From Pseudomonas floridensis (lineage in GTDB: Bacteria; Pseudomonadota; Gammaproteobacteria; Pseudomonadales; Pseudomonadaceae): DNA of 64,000 bases. The position numbers and the translations under genes are program-made. The stretch covers positions 62,001 through 126,000 of the forward strand of contig NZ_MUIO01000012.1 of NCBI RefSeq assembly GCF_002087235.1, read 5' to 3'. Below the pieces are notes generated by a model. That model was not told where the DNA came from. It saw nothing but the letters and a program-made list of their open reading frames with translations, and made no database searches. Positions 18,930 through 28,011 of this stretch are shown here, one piece after another. Position 1 is the stretch's first letter. Each line of letters starts with the position of its first letter.

Positions 18930-21900
18930 TCGTTTCAAGCGTATTCGCGGCATTGTTCAGCTCCTCGGGCATCGCTGCGCCGGACAGCGCCGCCCAGGCG
19001 TTGCTGGAGCAGGGGCGCTACTGGCAGAACCAGAACGATTCGGCGCGGGCCACGCAGGTCTGGAAAAAGCTGCTGGTGCTCGACCCGCAGCAGATCGACG
19101 CGATCTACAACCTGGGCCTGCTGGAACTCAAGGCCAAGCGCCTGCCGGGCGCCAAGGGTTATCTGGATCAATTGCGCGCGATTTACCCTGGCGCGCCGCA
19201 GACCCTGCAACTGGAGCAGGCTATTGCCTTGCAGACCGGCGATGCGCCGCAACGTCTGGAAGATGCGCGATTGGCGGCTGAGTCCGGCGAGCTGGACAAG
19301 GCCATCGTGCTGTATCGCCAGTTGCTGGCAGGCAAGCCGCCGCAGGGCGATCTGGCGCTGGAGTTCTACGGTTATCTGGGTTACGCCAGCAATGGCTGGA
19401 ACGAGTCGCGCCAGGGCCTGGAGCGTTTGCTGCAGCAACAGCCGGATGATGCCAAGGTCCGGCTGGTGCTGGCCAAGCTGCTGATCCGCAACGAAGCCAC
19501 GCGTATCGAAGGCATTCGGCGGCTGGCGCAATTGTCGACGCTGCCGGAGCTGGGCGGTGAAGCCACCGAAAGCTGGCGTCAGGCACTGCTCTGGCTGGGT
19601 CCGCCGCGTCCTGCCGAGGTTGCTCTGTTCGAGGGCTATCTGAAGGCGCATCCGGACGACAGTGAAATTCGTACCCAACTGACCCTTCGCGCCGCCGGTG
19701 CTAACGCGCCCACGCAACAGAGCCCACTGTTGAGCCGCGGCTTCAAGGCGCTGCAGGACAATCAACTGGACAGCGCCGAGCAGGCGTTCCAGGCACGCCT
19801 CAAGGAGCAGCCGCAGGACGCCGACGCTATGGGCGGGCTGGGCGTGGTGCGTCAGCGTCAGGGGCGATTCGGTGATGCCAACGAGTTGCTCGGTCGCGCC
19901 GTTGGCCGTGGCGGCAATCCACGCTGGCAGCAGGCGCTGGACGCCAACCGTTATTGGGCTTTGCTTGCCGAGGCCGGTGATGCGCGTGCCGGTCAGGATC
20001 TGCCCGGTGCCAGCCGCCTGTTGCAGCGGGCTATCGCGATGAAGCCACGCCAGATCGAAGGGCTTCTCGCCCTCGCCAGCCTGCAGGCTGAACAAGGTCA
20101 ACCGGACAGTGCGCAGGCGGGTTACCGGCAGGCGCTGAACCTTGATCCGGACAATGCCGAGGCCGTTGAAGGGTTGGTCACGCTCATGGCCCGCAATGGT
20201 CAGGCGAGCGAGGCCATGCGCATGGTTGAAAGTCTGAGCGCCGCTCAACGGCAGCGTCTGGGCGATTTGCGTCCGCTGCGGGCGGCGGTGGCCGTCGGCC
20301 AGGCCCAAAACGCTGAGCGCGCCGGTAACTTGAAGGGCGCGATTGCCGCCCAGCAGGACGCGGTGCGCAATGATCCGCAGAACCCCTGGACTCGCTACGA
20401 TCTGGCGCGTCTGTATGTACTGACGCGGGCCGACGATCAGGCGCGCAAGACAGTCGATGAGTTGCTCAAGGTCAACCCGCGAGACCCGCAGGCGTTGTAT
20501 GTCAGTGCCTTGCTGGCCAGCCAGTTGAATGACTGGGCGGCCGCGCAACGTTCGCTCGCCGCCATTCCGGCTGCGCAGCGCACACCCGTGATGAAGGCCC
20601 TGGCGCGGGATGTTCAGGTTCAGTCCCTGGCGCAACAGGCCTCGACGCTGGTCCGTCAGGGTGAGCGTCAGCAGGCGGTCGCGCTGTTGCGCCAGGGCGA
20701 GGCCAGCGCCAGCGATGATCAGGTGGGCGTTGTGGCGCAGGGGTATGTCGAGGCCGGTCAGGCCGAATACGCCCTGGCGATGCTGCGCAAGACGATGGCC
20801 CAGAGCAGCGCGCCGTCGCCGTCTTTGCGCCTGGCTTATGTCGGCCTGTTGCTCAAGACCGGCGACGACGTCCAGGCCAGCCAGATTCTCCATGAACTGC
20901 AAGGCCAGCCCTTGCAACCCGGCGAGCAGCGTCGCTACGAAGACGCGGTGTTTCAGTACAGCGTCCGTCAGGCCGATCAGTTGCGCGAGAAGGGCGATCT
21001 GGTCGCGGCCTACGACACACTGGCGCCGTCACTGGCCCAGCGTCCCAAGGACCCTCAGGCGGTGGCCGCACTGGCGCGCATGCACCTGGCCAACAACGAT
21101 CCGCGTAAAGCCATCACGCTGTATCAACCGCTGGTGAGCGCCAACCCTCAGGACCCCGACCTGCAATCAGGTCTGGCTCAGGCGCTGAGCAAGGCAGGCG
21201 AACGTCGTCAGGCTGAAGAGGCGATGGACAAGGCGTTGCAACTGGCACCGAACGACCCACAGATTCTGACGACGGCCGCCGGGCTGTATCGCGCCCACGG
21301 CAAGAGCGCCAGAGCGGCTGAACTGTATTCACGTGCGGTGGCTTTGCAGGCACCTGTCAGTCAGCCCGAGACCAATCCATTTGCCGGTGCGGTGGCGGCC
21401 AACCCGTTCGTGGGGTTGCCCGGTCAGCGTAGCCAGTCGCGTCTGGCGCAAAGCAGCCTGTCGCAGATCCCGGAACCGGCGCAGGTCCAGCTCGAGACCG
21501 CACGCGAAGCCGAACAGCCTGCCGCAGCCGGTCCGGGCTTGGCTTCGCGGACGTTGATGGGTTCAGATAACGCTGAACGTTCTGCATCGTCCGCAGCTAA
21601 TCAGCGCAGCCGCCAGCAGGCCGATCCGGCACTCGACGAACGTCAGGCGGCGCAGCAGGCGCTGGCGCAGATCCGGCAGGAACGCAGCCCGCAGGTGACC
21701 CAGGGCGTGGCGGTGCGCAGCAATAACAGTGAGTCTGGCCTGAGCAAACTCACCGATGTGCAGGCACCGCTGGAAGTCAGCCTGCCGGTGGGGGATGACC
21801 GTCTGGCGCTGCGGGTCACGCCGGTCTGGCTCAACGCGGGCGGCATTGGTGACCAAGCGCAGACCCGCTTTGGTTCCGGCCAGCTCAACGCCTCGAACAG

Positions 21901-22834
21901 TGGCTCGCCCGGTGCCCAGAAAGACGACGGCATCGGTCTGGCCGTGGCCTATGAAAATCCTGAGCTGGGCCTCAAAGGCGATGTCGGCACCAGCCCCATG
22001 GGCTTTCTGTACAGCACCGTGGTGGGCGGCATCAGCCTGGATCGCTCGTTCGCCGAAGGCAGCAACTGGCGTTACGGGCTGAACCTGTCGCGCCGCTCGG
22101 TGACCGACAGCCTGGTGTCTTTCGCCGGGGCGCGGGATGCGCGCAGCGGCCTCGAGTGGGGCGGTGTCACGGCCAACGGCGCACGGCTGCAAGTGGGCTA
22201 TGACAATGGAGACTTCGGTGTCTACGGCGGCGGGGCCGTGCACAAACTGGTCGGCAATAACGTCGAAGACAACAGCCGTGTCGAGGCGGGGGCCGGAAGC
22301 TACTGGTACCTGCTCAACGACGACAGCACGCAGGCGACGGCGGGCATCAACGCGACCGCCGTCAGTTACGACAAGAACCAGAGTTTCTTCACCTACGGCA
22401 ACGGTGGTTACTTCAGCCCGCAGAACTTCTTCTCGATCGGCTTTCCGGTCAGTTGGTCGCAGCGCACCGATCGTTTGAGTTACTCGCTGCGCGGTTCGGT
22501 GGGCCTGCAACACATCGAGCAGGATTCGGTGCCGTATTTCCCCAACGACAACGACATGCAAAGTGCCTTGCAACAGACCGTCACCGCGTCGGGCGCCAGC
22601 GTGCCGTCCCGGTACGCCAGCCAGAACAAGACCGGTCTGGGTTACAACCTGTCCGCCGCGGCCGAGTACCGCATGGGCAGCAATTTCTTTCTGGGGGGCA
22701 ATTTCGGGCTGGATAACGCCCGGGATTACAAGCAGTGGAGCGGCGGCGTGTACCTGCGCTACATGTTCGAGGATTTCGCCGGGCTGATGGCCCTGCCGGT
22801 CAGTCCTTATCGCTCCCCGTATTCCAATCAGTAG
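18908..22834 (+). CDS. bcsC: cellulose export TPR/outer-membrane porin BcsC
   Basis: Outer-membrane export component (WssE) of 1308 residues. A signal peptide (to about residue 24) is followed by a long run of TPR repeats (about 30-820, many with the A-L-x-L-x-P-x-N/D pattern, such as 'LNLDPDNAEAVEGLV'). A Gln- and Ser-rich low-complexity linker spans about 830-930. The C-terminal BCSC barrel (about 960-1300) ends in aromatic-rich strands ('GGVYLRYMFEDF'). It begins inside bcsZ, which implies translational coupling. Confidence 0.95.
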   Translation: MRAHRSVIVSSVFAALFSSSGIAAPDSAAQALLEQGRYWQNQNDSARATQVWKKLLVLDPQQIDAIYNLGLLELKAKRLPGAKGYLDQLRAIYPGAPQTLQLEQAIALQTGDAPQRLEDARLAAESGELDKAIVLYRQLLAGKPPQGDLALEFYGYLGYASNGWNESRQGLERLLQQQPDDAKVRLVLAKLLIRNEATRIEGIRRLAQLSTLPELGGEATESWRQALLWLGPPRPAEVALFEGYLKAHPDDSEIRTQLTLRAAGANAPTQQSPLLSRGFKALQDNQLDSAEQAFQARLKEQPQDADAMGGLGVVRQRQGRFGDANELLGRAVGRGGNPRWQQALDANRYWALLAEAGDARAGQDLPGASRLLQRAIAMKPRQIEGLLALASLQAEQGQPDSAQAGYRQALNLDPDNAEAVEGLVTLMARNGQASEAMRMVESLSAAQRQRLGDLRPLRAAVAVGQAQNAERAGNLKGAIAAQQDAVRNDPQNPWTRYDLARLYVLTRADDQARKTVDELLKVNPRDPQALYVSALLASQLNDWAAAQRSLAAIPAAQRTPVMKALARDVQVQSLAQQASTLVRQGERQQAVALLRQGEASASDDQVGVVAQGYVEAGQAEYALAMLRKTMAQSSAPSPSLRLAYVGLLLKTGDDVQASQILHELQGQPLQPGEQRRYEDAVFQYSVRQADQLREKGDLVAAYDTLAPSLAQRPKDPQAVAALARMHLANNDPRKAITLYQPLVSANPQDPDLQSGLAQALSKAGERRQAEEAMDKALQLAPNDPQILTTAAGLYRAHGKSARAAELYSRAVALQAPVSQPETNPFAGAVAANPFVGLPGQRSQSRLAQSSLSQIPEPAQVQLETAREAEQPAAAGPGLASRTLMGSDNAERSASSAANQRSRQQADPALDERQAAQQALAQIRQERSPQVTQGVAVRSNNSESGLSKLTDVQAPLEVSLPVGDDRLALRVTPVWLNAGGIGDQAQTRFGSGQLNASNSGSPGAQKDDGIGLAVAYENPELGLKGDVGTSPMGFLYSTVVGGISLDRSFAEGSNWRYGLNLSRRSVTDSLVSFAGARDARSGLEWGGVTANGARLQVGYDNGDFGVYGGGAVHKLVGNNVEDNSRVEAGAGSYWYLLNDDSTQATAGINATAVSYDKNQSFFTYGNGGYFSPQNFFSIGFPVSWSQRTDRLSYSLRGSVGLQHIEQDSVPYFPNDNDMQSALQQTVTASGASVPSRYASQNKTGLGYNLSAAAEYRMGSNFFLGGNFGLDNARDYKQWSGGVYLRYMFEDFAGLMALPVSPYRSPYSNQ

Positions 22835-22848
22835 CAGGAGTTTTCAGC

Positions 22849-23511
22849 GTGGCAACAGCATCGATTATTGCGGGCATGACGATTTTGATCATCGGGGATA
22901 GCCATCTGGCAACGCCTGATTACCTGATCCATACCTTGCACGACAACCTGGTCCAGCAAGGCGCCAAGGTTCACTCGCTGGGCATCTGCGGGGCCAACGC
23001 CGGAGACTGGCTCAAAGCCACGCCAGGCACCTGCGGCGGAGCCGAGCGCCGTGACGCGCAAAAGACCGAGGTGCTGGGCAGCAAGGCGTCGACCCTGCCG
23101 ATCGGTGAACTGCTGGCCAGCGACAAACCGGATCTGGTTCTGATCGTGATGGGCGACACCATGGCCAGCTACACCAAACCGGCGTTTCCGAAAGCCTGGC
23201 TGTGGCAGCAGACCACCGCGTTGACCAAGGAAATCGCCGCCAGCGGTACACGTTGCGCCTGGGTCGGTCCCAATTGGGGCACCGAAGGTGGCAAGTACGG
23301 CAAAACCTTTGCACGAGTGGAACTGACTTCCAAATTCCTCGCTGCCAACGTTGCGCCGTGCAGCTACATCGATTCATTGCAGTTTTCCAAACCCGGCCAG
23401 TGGGCCACGGTGGACGGCCAGCATCTGACCGGTCCGGGCTACAAGACCTGGAGTGACAGCATTAGCAAGGCACTGCTCGAAACGCCGGCTGTGAAGGATG
23501 CGCATAAATGA
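22849..23511 (+). CDS. wssF: WssF, SGNH-like cellulose acetylation protein
   Basis: About 220 residues. It has a GDSH block I (TILIIGDSHLA) and, near the C-terminus, a block with Asp and His ('VDGQHLTGPGYKTWSD'), the pattern of an SGNH esterase or acetyltransferase fold. In P. fluorescens SBW25 WssF takes part in cellulose acetylation with WssG-I. Start: GTG at 22849 has CAGGAG eight bases upstream; the later ATG at 22876 is possible and would give a protein starting directly at MTILIIGDSH. It is followed by wssG with an ATGA overlap. Confidence 0.85.
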   Translation: MATASIIAGMTILIIGDSHLATPDYLIHTLHDNLVQQGAKVHSLGICGANAGDWLKATPGTCGGAERRDAQKTEVLGSKASTLPIGELLASDKPDLVLIVMGDTMASYTKPAFPKAWLWQQTTALTKEIAASGTRCAWVGPNWGTEGGKYGKTFARVELTSKFLAANVAPCSYIDSLQFSKPGQWATVDGQHLTGPGYKTWSDSISKALLETPAVKDAHK

Positions 23512-24176
23512 TCGCTCGTTTCGGTGCACTGCTGATCTGCCCTGTTCTGAGTCTCAACGCGTTGGCGGCTGAGGTGGCGTTGTACCCCACCGGCCCCGCG
23601 CAGGATTCGGCGTTCATTCGTTTCATCAATGCCGCTGCCGCGCCGCTGCAAGTGCAGGCCAGCGAAGGGCAGGCGCCGTTGACGCTTGCGCCTGCGCAGC
23701 CGGTCTCGACGTTCTTCCCGGTGCAGGCGAGCCGTTCGCTCAAGGGCCTGCTGACCAGCGGCCAGCAAGCGCTGCCCATGGATGTTGGCGTCGAACCCGG
23801 CGAGTTCGCCACGGTGGTGGTGATCCCGCAGAGCGAAGGCGGCGTGAGTCAGGTGACCGTGCGTGAGCAGCCGGACGACTTTAACGGACTGAAGGCGTCA
23901 CTGGCGTTCTTCAGCCTCGACGCCGGGTGTGCCGATGCCAGCCTGCGTCCTGCCGGGCGCACGGCCGATCTGTTCAAGGCCGTGGCGACCGGCACTCTGC
24001 AGCGGCGCTCGATCAACCCGGTGAACCTGTCGGTGCAACTGGTCTGCGCCAACGCGAACGTCGGCGCGCCGCTGGTGCTGGGAGACCTCAAGGCCGGTGA
24101 GCGCTACAGCGTGCTGCTGGTGCCTTCCGCCACGGGGCCGCGCCTGATGTCGGCGATGGACACGCTGTCTAACTGA
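23508..24176 (+). CDS. wssG: WssG, AlgF-like periplasmic acetylation protein
   Basis: 222-residue exported protein: signal peptide MIARFGALLICPVLSLNALAA, then an AlgF-like beta-rich domain ('FIRFINAAAAPLQVQAS', 'LKGLLTSGQQALPMDVGVEPG'). By analogy with AlgF in alginate, it would help pass acetyl groups to the polymer in the periplasm. Its start overlaps the wssF stop as ATGA and its stop is 18 bases before wssH. Confidence 0.85.
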   Translation: MIARFGALLICPVLSLNALAAEVALYPTGPAQDSAFIRFINAAAAPLQVQASEGQAPLTLAPAQPVSTFFPVQASRSLKGLLTSGQQALPMDVGVEPGEFATVVVIPQSEGGVSQVTVREQPDDFNGLKASLAFFSLDAGCADASLRPAGRTADLFKAVATGTLQRRSINPVNLSVQLVCANANVGAPLVLGDLKAGERYSVLLVPSATGPRLMSAMDTLSN

Positions 24177-24194
24177 TCGAGCCTCGTCGTCGTC

Positions 24195-25610
24195 ATGGTA
24201 TTTGCCTCGCTTGAGTTTCTGATGGTGTTCCTGCCAGCGTTTGTGCTGGTGTATGCGCTGGCGCCCGCCGCTTGGCGCAACGTCATCCTGCTGATGGGCA
24301 GCTGGCTGTTCTACGGCTGGCTGAGCCCGCTGTTTCTGTCGCTGCACATCGTGCTGACCATCGTTGCGTGGGTCGGCGGTCTGCTGGTGGACCGGGCGCG
24401 GCAAGGTTCGCGGGGGCGGGTGCGCCTGCTGGCGGCGTTGATCGTGTTCAATACGGCGGTGCTTTGCTGGTACAAGTACGCGAACATCGTGGCCGGGAGC
24501 TGGAATGAGCTGGTGACCTGGTATGGGGCGATGCCAATGGAATGGCAGCGTGTGGCGCTGCCGGCCGGGTTGTCGTTCATTGTGTTGCAGGCGATTTCCT
24601 ACCTGGTGGACGTGCATCGGCGCACGGTGCCGGTCGAGCGCAGCTTCATCAACTATGCGACCTATATCTCGATGTTCGGCCATTCGATTGCCGGTCCCAT
24701 CATCCGCTATGACTGGGTACGCCGCGAGCTGGTGCAGCGCTCCTTCAACCGGCAGAATTTCGCCTTGGGCGCGCGGCGTTTTATGGTCGGCATGAGCATG
24801 AAAGTGCTGGTCGCCGATACCCTGTCGCCGCTGGTGGACGTGGCGTTTCATCTGCCGAACCCGTCGCTCGTCGATGCCTGGATCGGTTGCCTGGCGTACT
24901 CGCTGCAGCTGTTCTTCGACTTCGCCGGTTACAGCGCCATGGCCATCGGTCTGGGCCTGATGCTGGGCTTTCACTTTCCGGAAAACTTCAACCGGCCTTA
25001 TCTGGCCAGCAGCATTCAGGACTTCTGGCGTCGCTGGCACCTGTCGCTGTCCAGCTGGTTGCGGGACTACCTGTACATCGCGCTGGGCGGCAATCGGCAT
25101 GGGGTCTGGAACACCTATCGCAACCTGTTCCTGACCATGGCCATCGCCGGGCTGTGGCATGGCGGGGACAGCTGGAATTACCTGCTATGGGGCGCGGCGC
25201 ACGGTGTTGCCTTGTGTGTCGATCGTGCCTGGTCGCGCTCCCGTCTGCCGGGTATCCCGAGACCTTTGGCGCACTTGCTGACGCTGCTGTTCGTGTGCCT
25301 GGCCTGGACCCTGTTCCGTGCGCCTGACTTTGCGACCGCGATGGCGATGTATGCCGGTCAGTTCGGCCTGCACGATCTGGGACTGGGTGACGCGCTGGCT
25401 GTGACGCTGCGTCCGGCGCATGGCATGGCAGCGTTGCTGGGCGTGGCCTGTGTGATCGCGCCGGTGTGGCAGGCGCGTTGCGAACAGCGGTTTGGCCGTC
25501 ATTCGGCCTTTGTGGCGGGCGCTGCGTGGTGGCCGGTCGCAGGGTTCCTGTTGTCGTTCGCGCTGATCGCCAGCCGCGAAACGGTTCCGTTTCTGTACTT
25601 CCAATTCTGA
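24195..25610 (+). CDS. wssH: WssH, AlgI-like MBOAT acyltransferase
   Basis: Polytopic inner-membrane O-acyltransferase of 471 residues, counterpart of AlgI, thought to move acetyl groups across the membrane for cellulose acetylation. MBOAT signatures are clear: 'GPIIRYDWVRREL', 'SSIQDFWRRWHLSLSSWLRDYLYIALGG' and 'NLFLTMAIAGLWHGGDSWNYLLWGAAHG', which contains the catalytic His in LWHG. Many hydrophobic helices span the length. A plain ATG with a weak ribosome site suggests coupling to wssG. Confidence 0.93.
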   Translation: MVFASLEFLMVFLPAFVLVYALAPAAWRNVILLMGSWLFYGWLSPLFLSLHIVLTIVAWVGGLLVDRARQGSRGRVRLLAALIVFNTAVLCWYKYANIVAGSWNELVTWYGAMPMEWQRVALPAGLSFIVLQAISYLVDVHRRTVPVERSFINYATYISMFGHSIAGPIIRYDWVRRELVQRSFNRQNFALGARRFMVGMSMKVLVADTLSPLVDVAFHLPNPSLVDAWIGCLAYSLQLFFDFAGYSAMAIGLGLMLGFHFPENFNRPYLASSIQDFWRRWHLSLSSWLRDYLYIALGGNRHGVWNTYRNLFLTMAIAGLWHGGDSWNYLLWGAAHGVALCVDRAWSRSRLPGIPRPLAHLLTLLFVCLAWTLFRAPDFATAMAMYAGQFGLHDLGLGDALAVTLRPAHGMAALLGVACVIAPVWQARCEQRFGRHSAFVAGAAWWPVAGFLLSFALIASRETVPFLYFQF

Positions 25611-25621
25611 GGCCGGTGCCC

Positions 25622-26761
25622 ATGACTCCGTCATCTGCTGTACCTCCTGCGCCGACAGAACGGGCGGTGCGCACTGCTGGCGCTGCGGGCGTAACGCTGG
25701 CGGTGTTCATGGGGGCTGGCTTGCTGGCGTCGGTGCTGCTGCTAGCCAGTGGCAAGGTCGAACTGCTGCCCAAAAACCTGACCCTCGACGGAGCGCTGCA
25801 CGGTGAGGTCACCCATGCACTCGCCCAGCAATTGTCCGCGACCTTTCTGGCACGGCAAGCGGCCGATCTGGAACGCGGCGCCAGCTGGCTGCTGTTCCAC
25901 GATACCGGGCCGCGAGTGCGTGAAGGCTGTCCGGGCTGGCTGTTTCTGGCCGATGAGTTCAAGCTCAATCGCAACGCCCAAGCCAATGCGCAACGCAAGG
26001 CTCAGGCGGTGATCGACGTGCAGCGCAATCTCGCCGGTCGCGGCATCCAATTGCTGGTGGCCGTGGTGCCGGACAAGAGCCGAATCGCTGCGACGCGGTT
26101 ATGTACGCTCTATCGTCCCGGCGTTCTGCAGACACGTATCACGGACTGGACCCGCAACCTGCAAGCCGCAGGCGTCGACGCTCTGGACCTGAGCGCCTCG
26201 TTGCAGCCGTTGCACGCGCTGGCGTATCTGCGTACCGACACCCACTGGAGCGAAAGCGGTGCCAATGTTGCGGCCAGGGCCGTTGCGCTGAGTGTGCGGC
26301 AGATCGGCGTCGAGGCCACTCCGCGCAAACAGTTCGAGACAGCCATAGCCCCGGCAGCGGTACGCCCCGGCGATCTCGTGCGGCTGGCCGGCCTCGATTG
26401 GCTGCCGCAGTCGCTGCAACCGCCCGCCGAAAGCGTGGCCGCGACGCAGATCAGTGAGCAGGCCAGCGAAGCGGCCGCCAGTGGCGATAATCTGGACGAC
26501 CTGTTCGGCGATAGCAACCTGCCCAACGTCGCGCTGATCGGTACGTCGTTCTCACGCAACTCGGGGTTCGTCGGTTTTCTGCAACGCGCACTCGGTGCAC
26601 CGATCGGTAATTTCGCCAAGGATGGCGGCGAGTTCTCGGGCGCGGCCAATGCCTACTTCGACAACCCGGCGTTCCGCCAGACTCCACCGCGACTGCTGAT
26701 CTGGGAAATTCCCGAGCGCGACCTGCAAACACCGTATGAGGCCGTCAGACTGGATCGCTAG
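25622..26761 (+). CDS. wssI: WssI, AlgJ/AlgX-like acetyltransferase
   Basis: About 379 residues with one N-terminal membrane anchor (about 23-46, 'VTLAVFMGAGLLASVLLLA') and a periplasmic SGNH-type domain. Key segments are 'GWLFLADEF', 'LLVAVVPDKSRIA' and the catalytic 'RTDTHWSESG' (Asp-x-His); 'VALIGTSFSRNSGF' carries the candidate nucleophile Ser. This matches AlgJ/AlgX-type alginate acetyltransferases. The ATG at 25622 follows wssH by 11 bases. It is the last gene of the operon here; I see no wssJ. Confidence 0.9.
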   Translation: MTPSSAVPPAPTERAVRTAGAAGVTLAVFMGAGLLASVLLLASGKVELLPKNLTLDGALHGEVTHALAQQLSATFLARQAADLERGASWLLFHDTGPRVREGCPGWLFLADEFKLNRNAQANAQRKAQAVIDVQRNLAGRGIQLLVAVVPDKSRIAATRLCTLYRPGVLQTRITDWTRNLQAAGVDALDLSASLQPLHALAYLRTDTHWSESGANVAARAVALSVRQIGVEATPRKQFETAIAPAAVRPGDLVRLAGLDWLPQSLQPPAESVAATQISEQASEAAASGDNLDDLFGDSNLPNVALIGTSFSRNSGFVGFLQRALGAPIGNFAKDGGEFSGAANAYFDNPAFRQTPPRLLIWEIPERDLQTPYEAVRLDR

Positions 26762-26785
26762 GCATCGTCATTCGCAGCGCCCGTG

Positions 26786-27250
26786 TCAGCTTTTCAAGCG
26801 TGGATCCACGGCAAATTCCAGCGCTCTGGCGGTCGCTACCACGGCGGCGAACGCGGGGTGGTGCACGTTGAGCAGGTAGTTGGACTCGCGTGGAATGATC
26901 ACACTGGGCACGGCCAGCGCCAGACTCTGGCCGGAGGCAAGCCAGGCATCGCCAAACGAAGCGGTGGCGGGCGGGGCCGGTTCCTCGCGCCAGTCCGTCG
27001 GCAAGGTGTCGGGGCGCGCATTGAGGATATGTTCTTCTTCGATCTGCAGTTCCAGCATCGCGTAGTGCTGAGCGACCGCTGCGTTGCCCAGATGGACCAG
27101 CACTTCCAGCAGCGCCAGCGACTCGCTGCCTGCGCAATACACACATGCGTTGCCCTTGCTGTTCCAGCGTCCGCCGTAGAGTTTTGCGCCTTCGCCGTCG
27201 AATGCCTGGGCCAGCCACTTGCGCTTGACCAGGCGATAGACCGGAATCAA
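26786..27250 (-). CDS. RES-domain toxin
   Basis: Toxin of a type II pair, 154 residues. RES enzymes act on NAD (degradation, or ADP-ribosylation in the ParT branch). The core is easily seen: 'YGGRWNSKGNACVYCAGS', 'SLALLEVLVHL', 'LALAVPSVIIPRESNYLLN' and 'HPAFAAV', covering the conserved Arg, Glu and Ser of the name. It is downstream of its antitoxin with a 4-base ATGA overlap. Convergent with wssI. Confidence 0.92.
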   Translation of the reverse strand: MIPVYRLVKRKWLAQAFDGEGAKLYGGRWNSKGNACVYCAGSESLALLEVLVHLGNAAVAQHYAMLELQIEEEHILNARPDTLPTDWREEPAPPATASFGDAWLASGQSLALAVPSVIIPRESNYLLNVHHPAFAAVVATARALEFAVDPRLKS

Positions 27251-27696
27251 GCCACGACCCCGTGCTCGAGACGACCGATCAGATCAAGCACCGCCTGGGA
27301 CTCTGCGGACGTGGCGAGCATTTCCAGTGGACGACGATTGCCGAGGCCGTAGACCGGGTTCGCCAGCCAGCGGCGAGTGGCCTCGGTGTCGTCTTCGAAC
27401 AGGTCCAGCGTGGCCTTGTAGACCGCCGCCAGACGGAACAGACGGTCGCTTTCTTCGGCATTGAACTGACGCACTTTCAGGCGCCGTTGCAGGGTCGCGG
27501 GCGCAATGCCCAAGTGTTCGGCCAGGGCCGAGCGGTTCAAATCGGTGTAATGCGCCAGGCGCTCGAATACTTCGTACGGCAAGCCATCATGCAGCGCAGC
27601 GTACAAGCGGTCACCGCGTGGCGGAATGCCCAACTGTTGCCAGAAATCCTGCTTCTGCAGAACCGCTGGCTGGTAGTCGCGGATGGCGAGAGACAT
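27247..27696 (-). CDS. Xre/MbcA/ParS-type antitoxin
   Basis: Antitoxin of 149 residues. The N-terminal Xre-like helix-turn-helix region is at about 45-80 ('NRSALAEHLGIAPATLQRRLK'). The C-terminal toxin-binding domain (DUF2384) has the family hallmark 'RRWLANPVYGLGNRRPLEML'. Such proteins neutralise the RES toxin and repress their own promoter. The repeats just upstream (27709-27746) are candidate binding sites. Confidence 0.92.
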   Translation of the reverse strand: MSLAIRDYQPAVLQKQDFWQQLGIPPRGDRLYAALHDGLPYEVFERLAHYTDLNRSALAEHLGIAPATLQRRLKVRQFNAEESDRLFRLAAVYKATLDLFEDDTEATRRWLANPVYGLGNRRPLEMLATSAESQAVLDLIGRLEHGVVA

Positions 27697-27708
27697 ACGT
27701 CACCTCTA

Positions 27709-27746
27709 CTATCGATTGATTATTCAGAAATCTATCATTTGATCAT
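27709..27746 (-). promoter_or_regulatory. paired operator candidate of the RES/Xre pair
   Basis: Two 15-base direct repeats, CTATCGATTGATTAT (27709-27723) and CTATCATTTGATCAT (27732-27746), match at 12 of 15 positions and start 23 bases apart, about two helix turns. The second lies within a near-palindrome ending ATCATAG. Position directly upstream of the antitoxin start fits autoregulation. The rest of 27747-28011 holds one perfect palindrome (27893-27907) and no recognised gene. Confidence 0.45.
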
Positions 27747-28011
27747 AGGCTGAATGCCCGCGCAGCGGTAGCGTCCTGGGTGGGAAATCCTTGCTGCAGA
27801 TCAATGTTGGCTACGATTGGTTTCAAAACGTGGCGCCTTATGAAACTCTTCTACTATTGCTAAGCCAATGATTGCCATGAGTGGCAGGAGTGATATCAAT
27901 ATGATATGTGTCTGTCTGGTCTGGAACGTTGCCAAGTGCTGAGATGCGACGACGGTCGTGCCGATGCGATCTGCCAGTGGCAGCCTGATTTTTTGCAGTG
28001 AGAATTACTCG

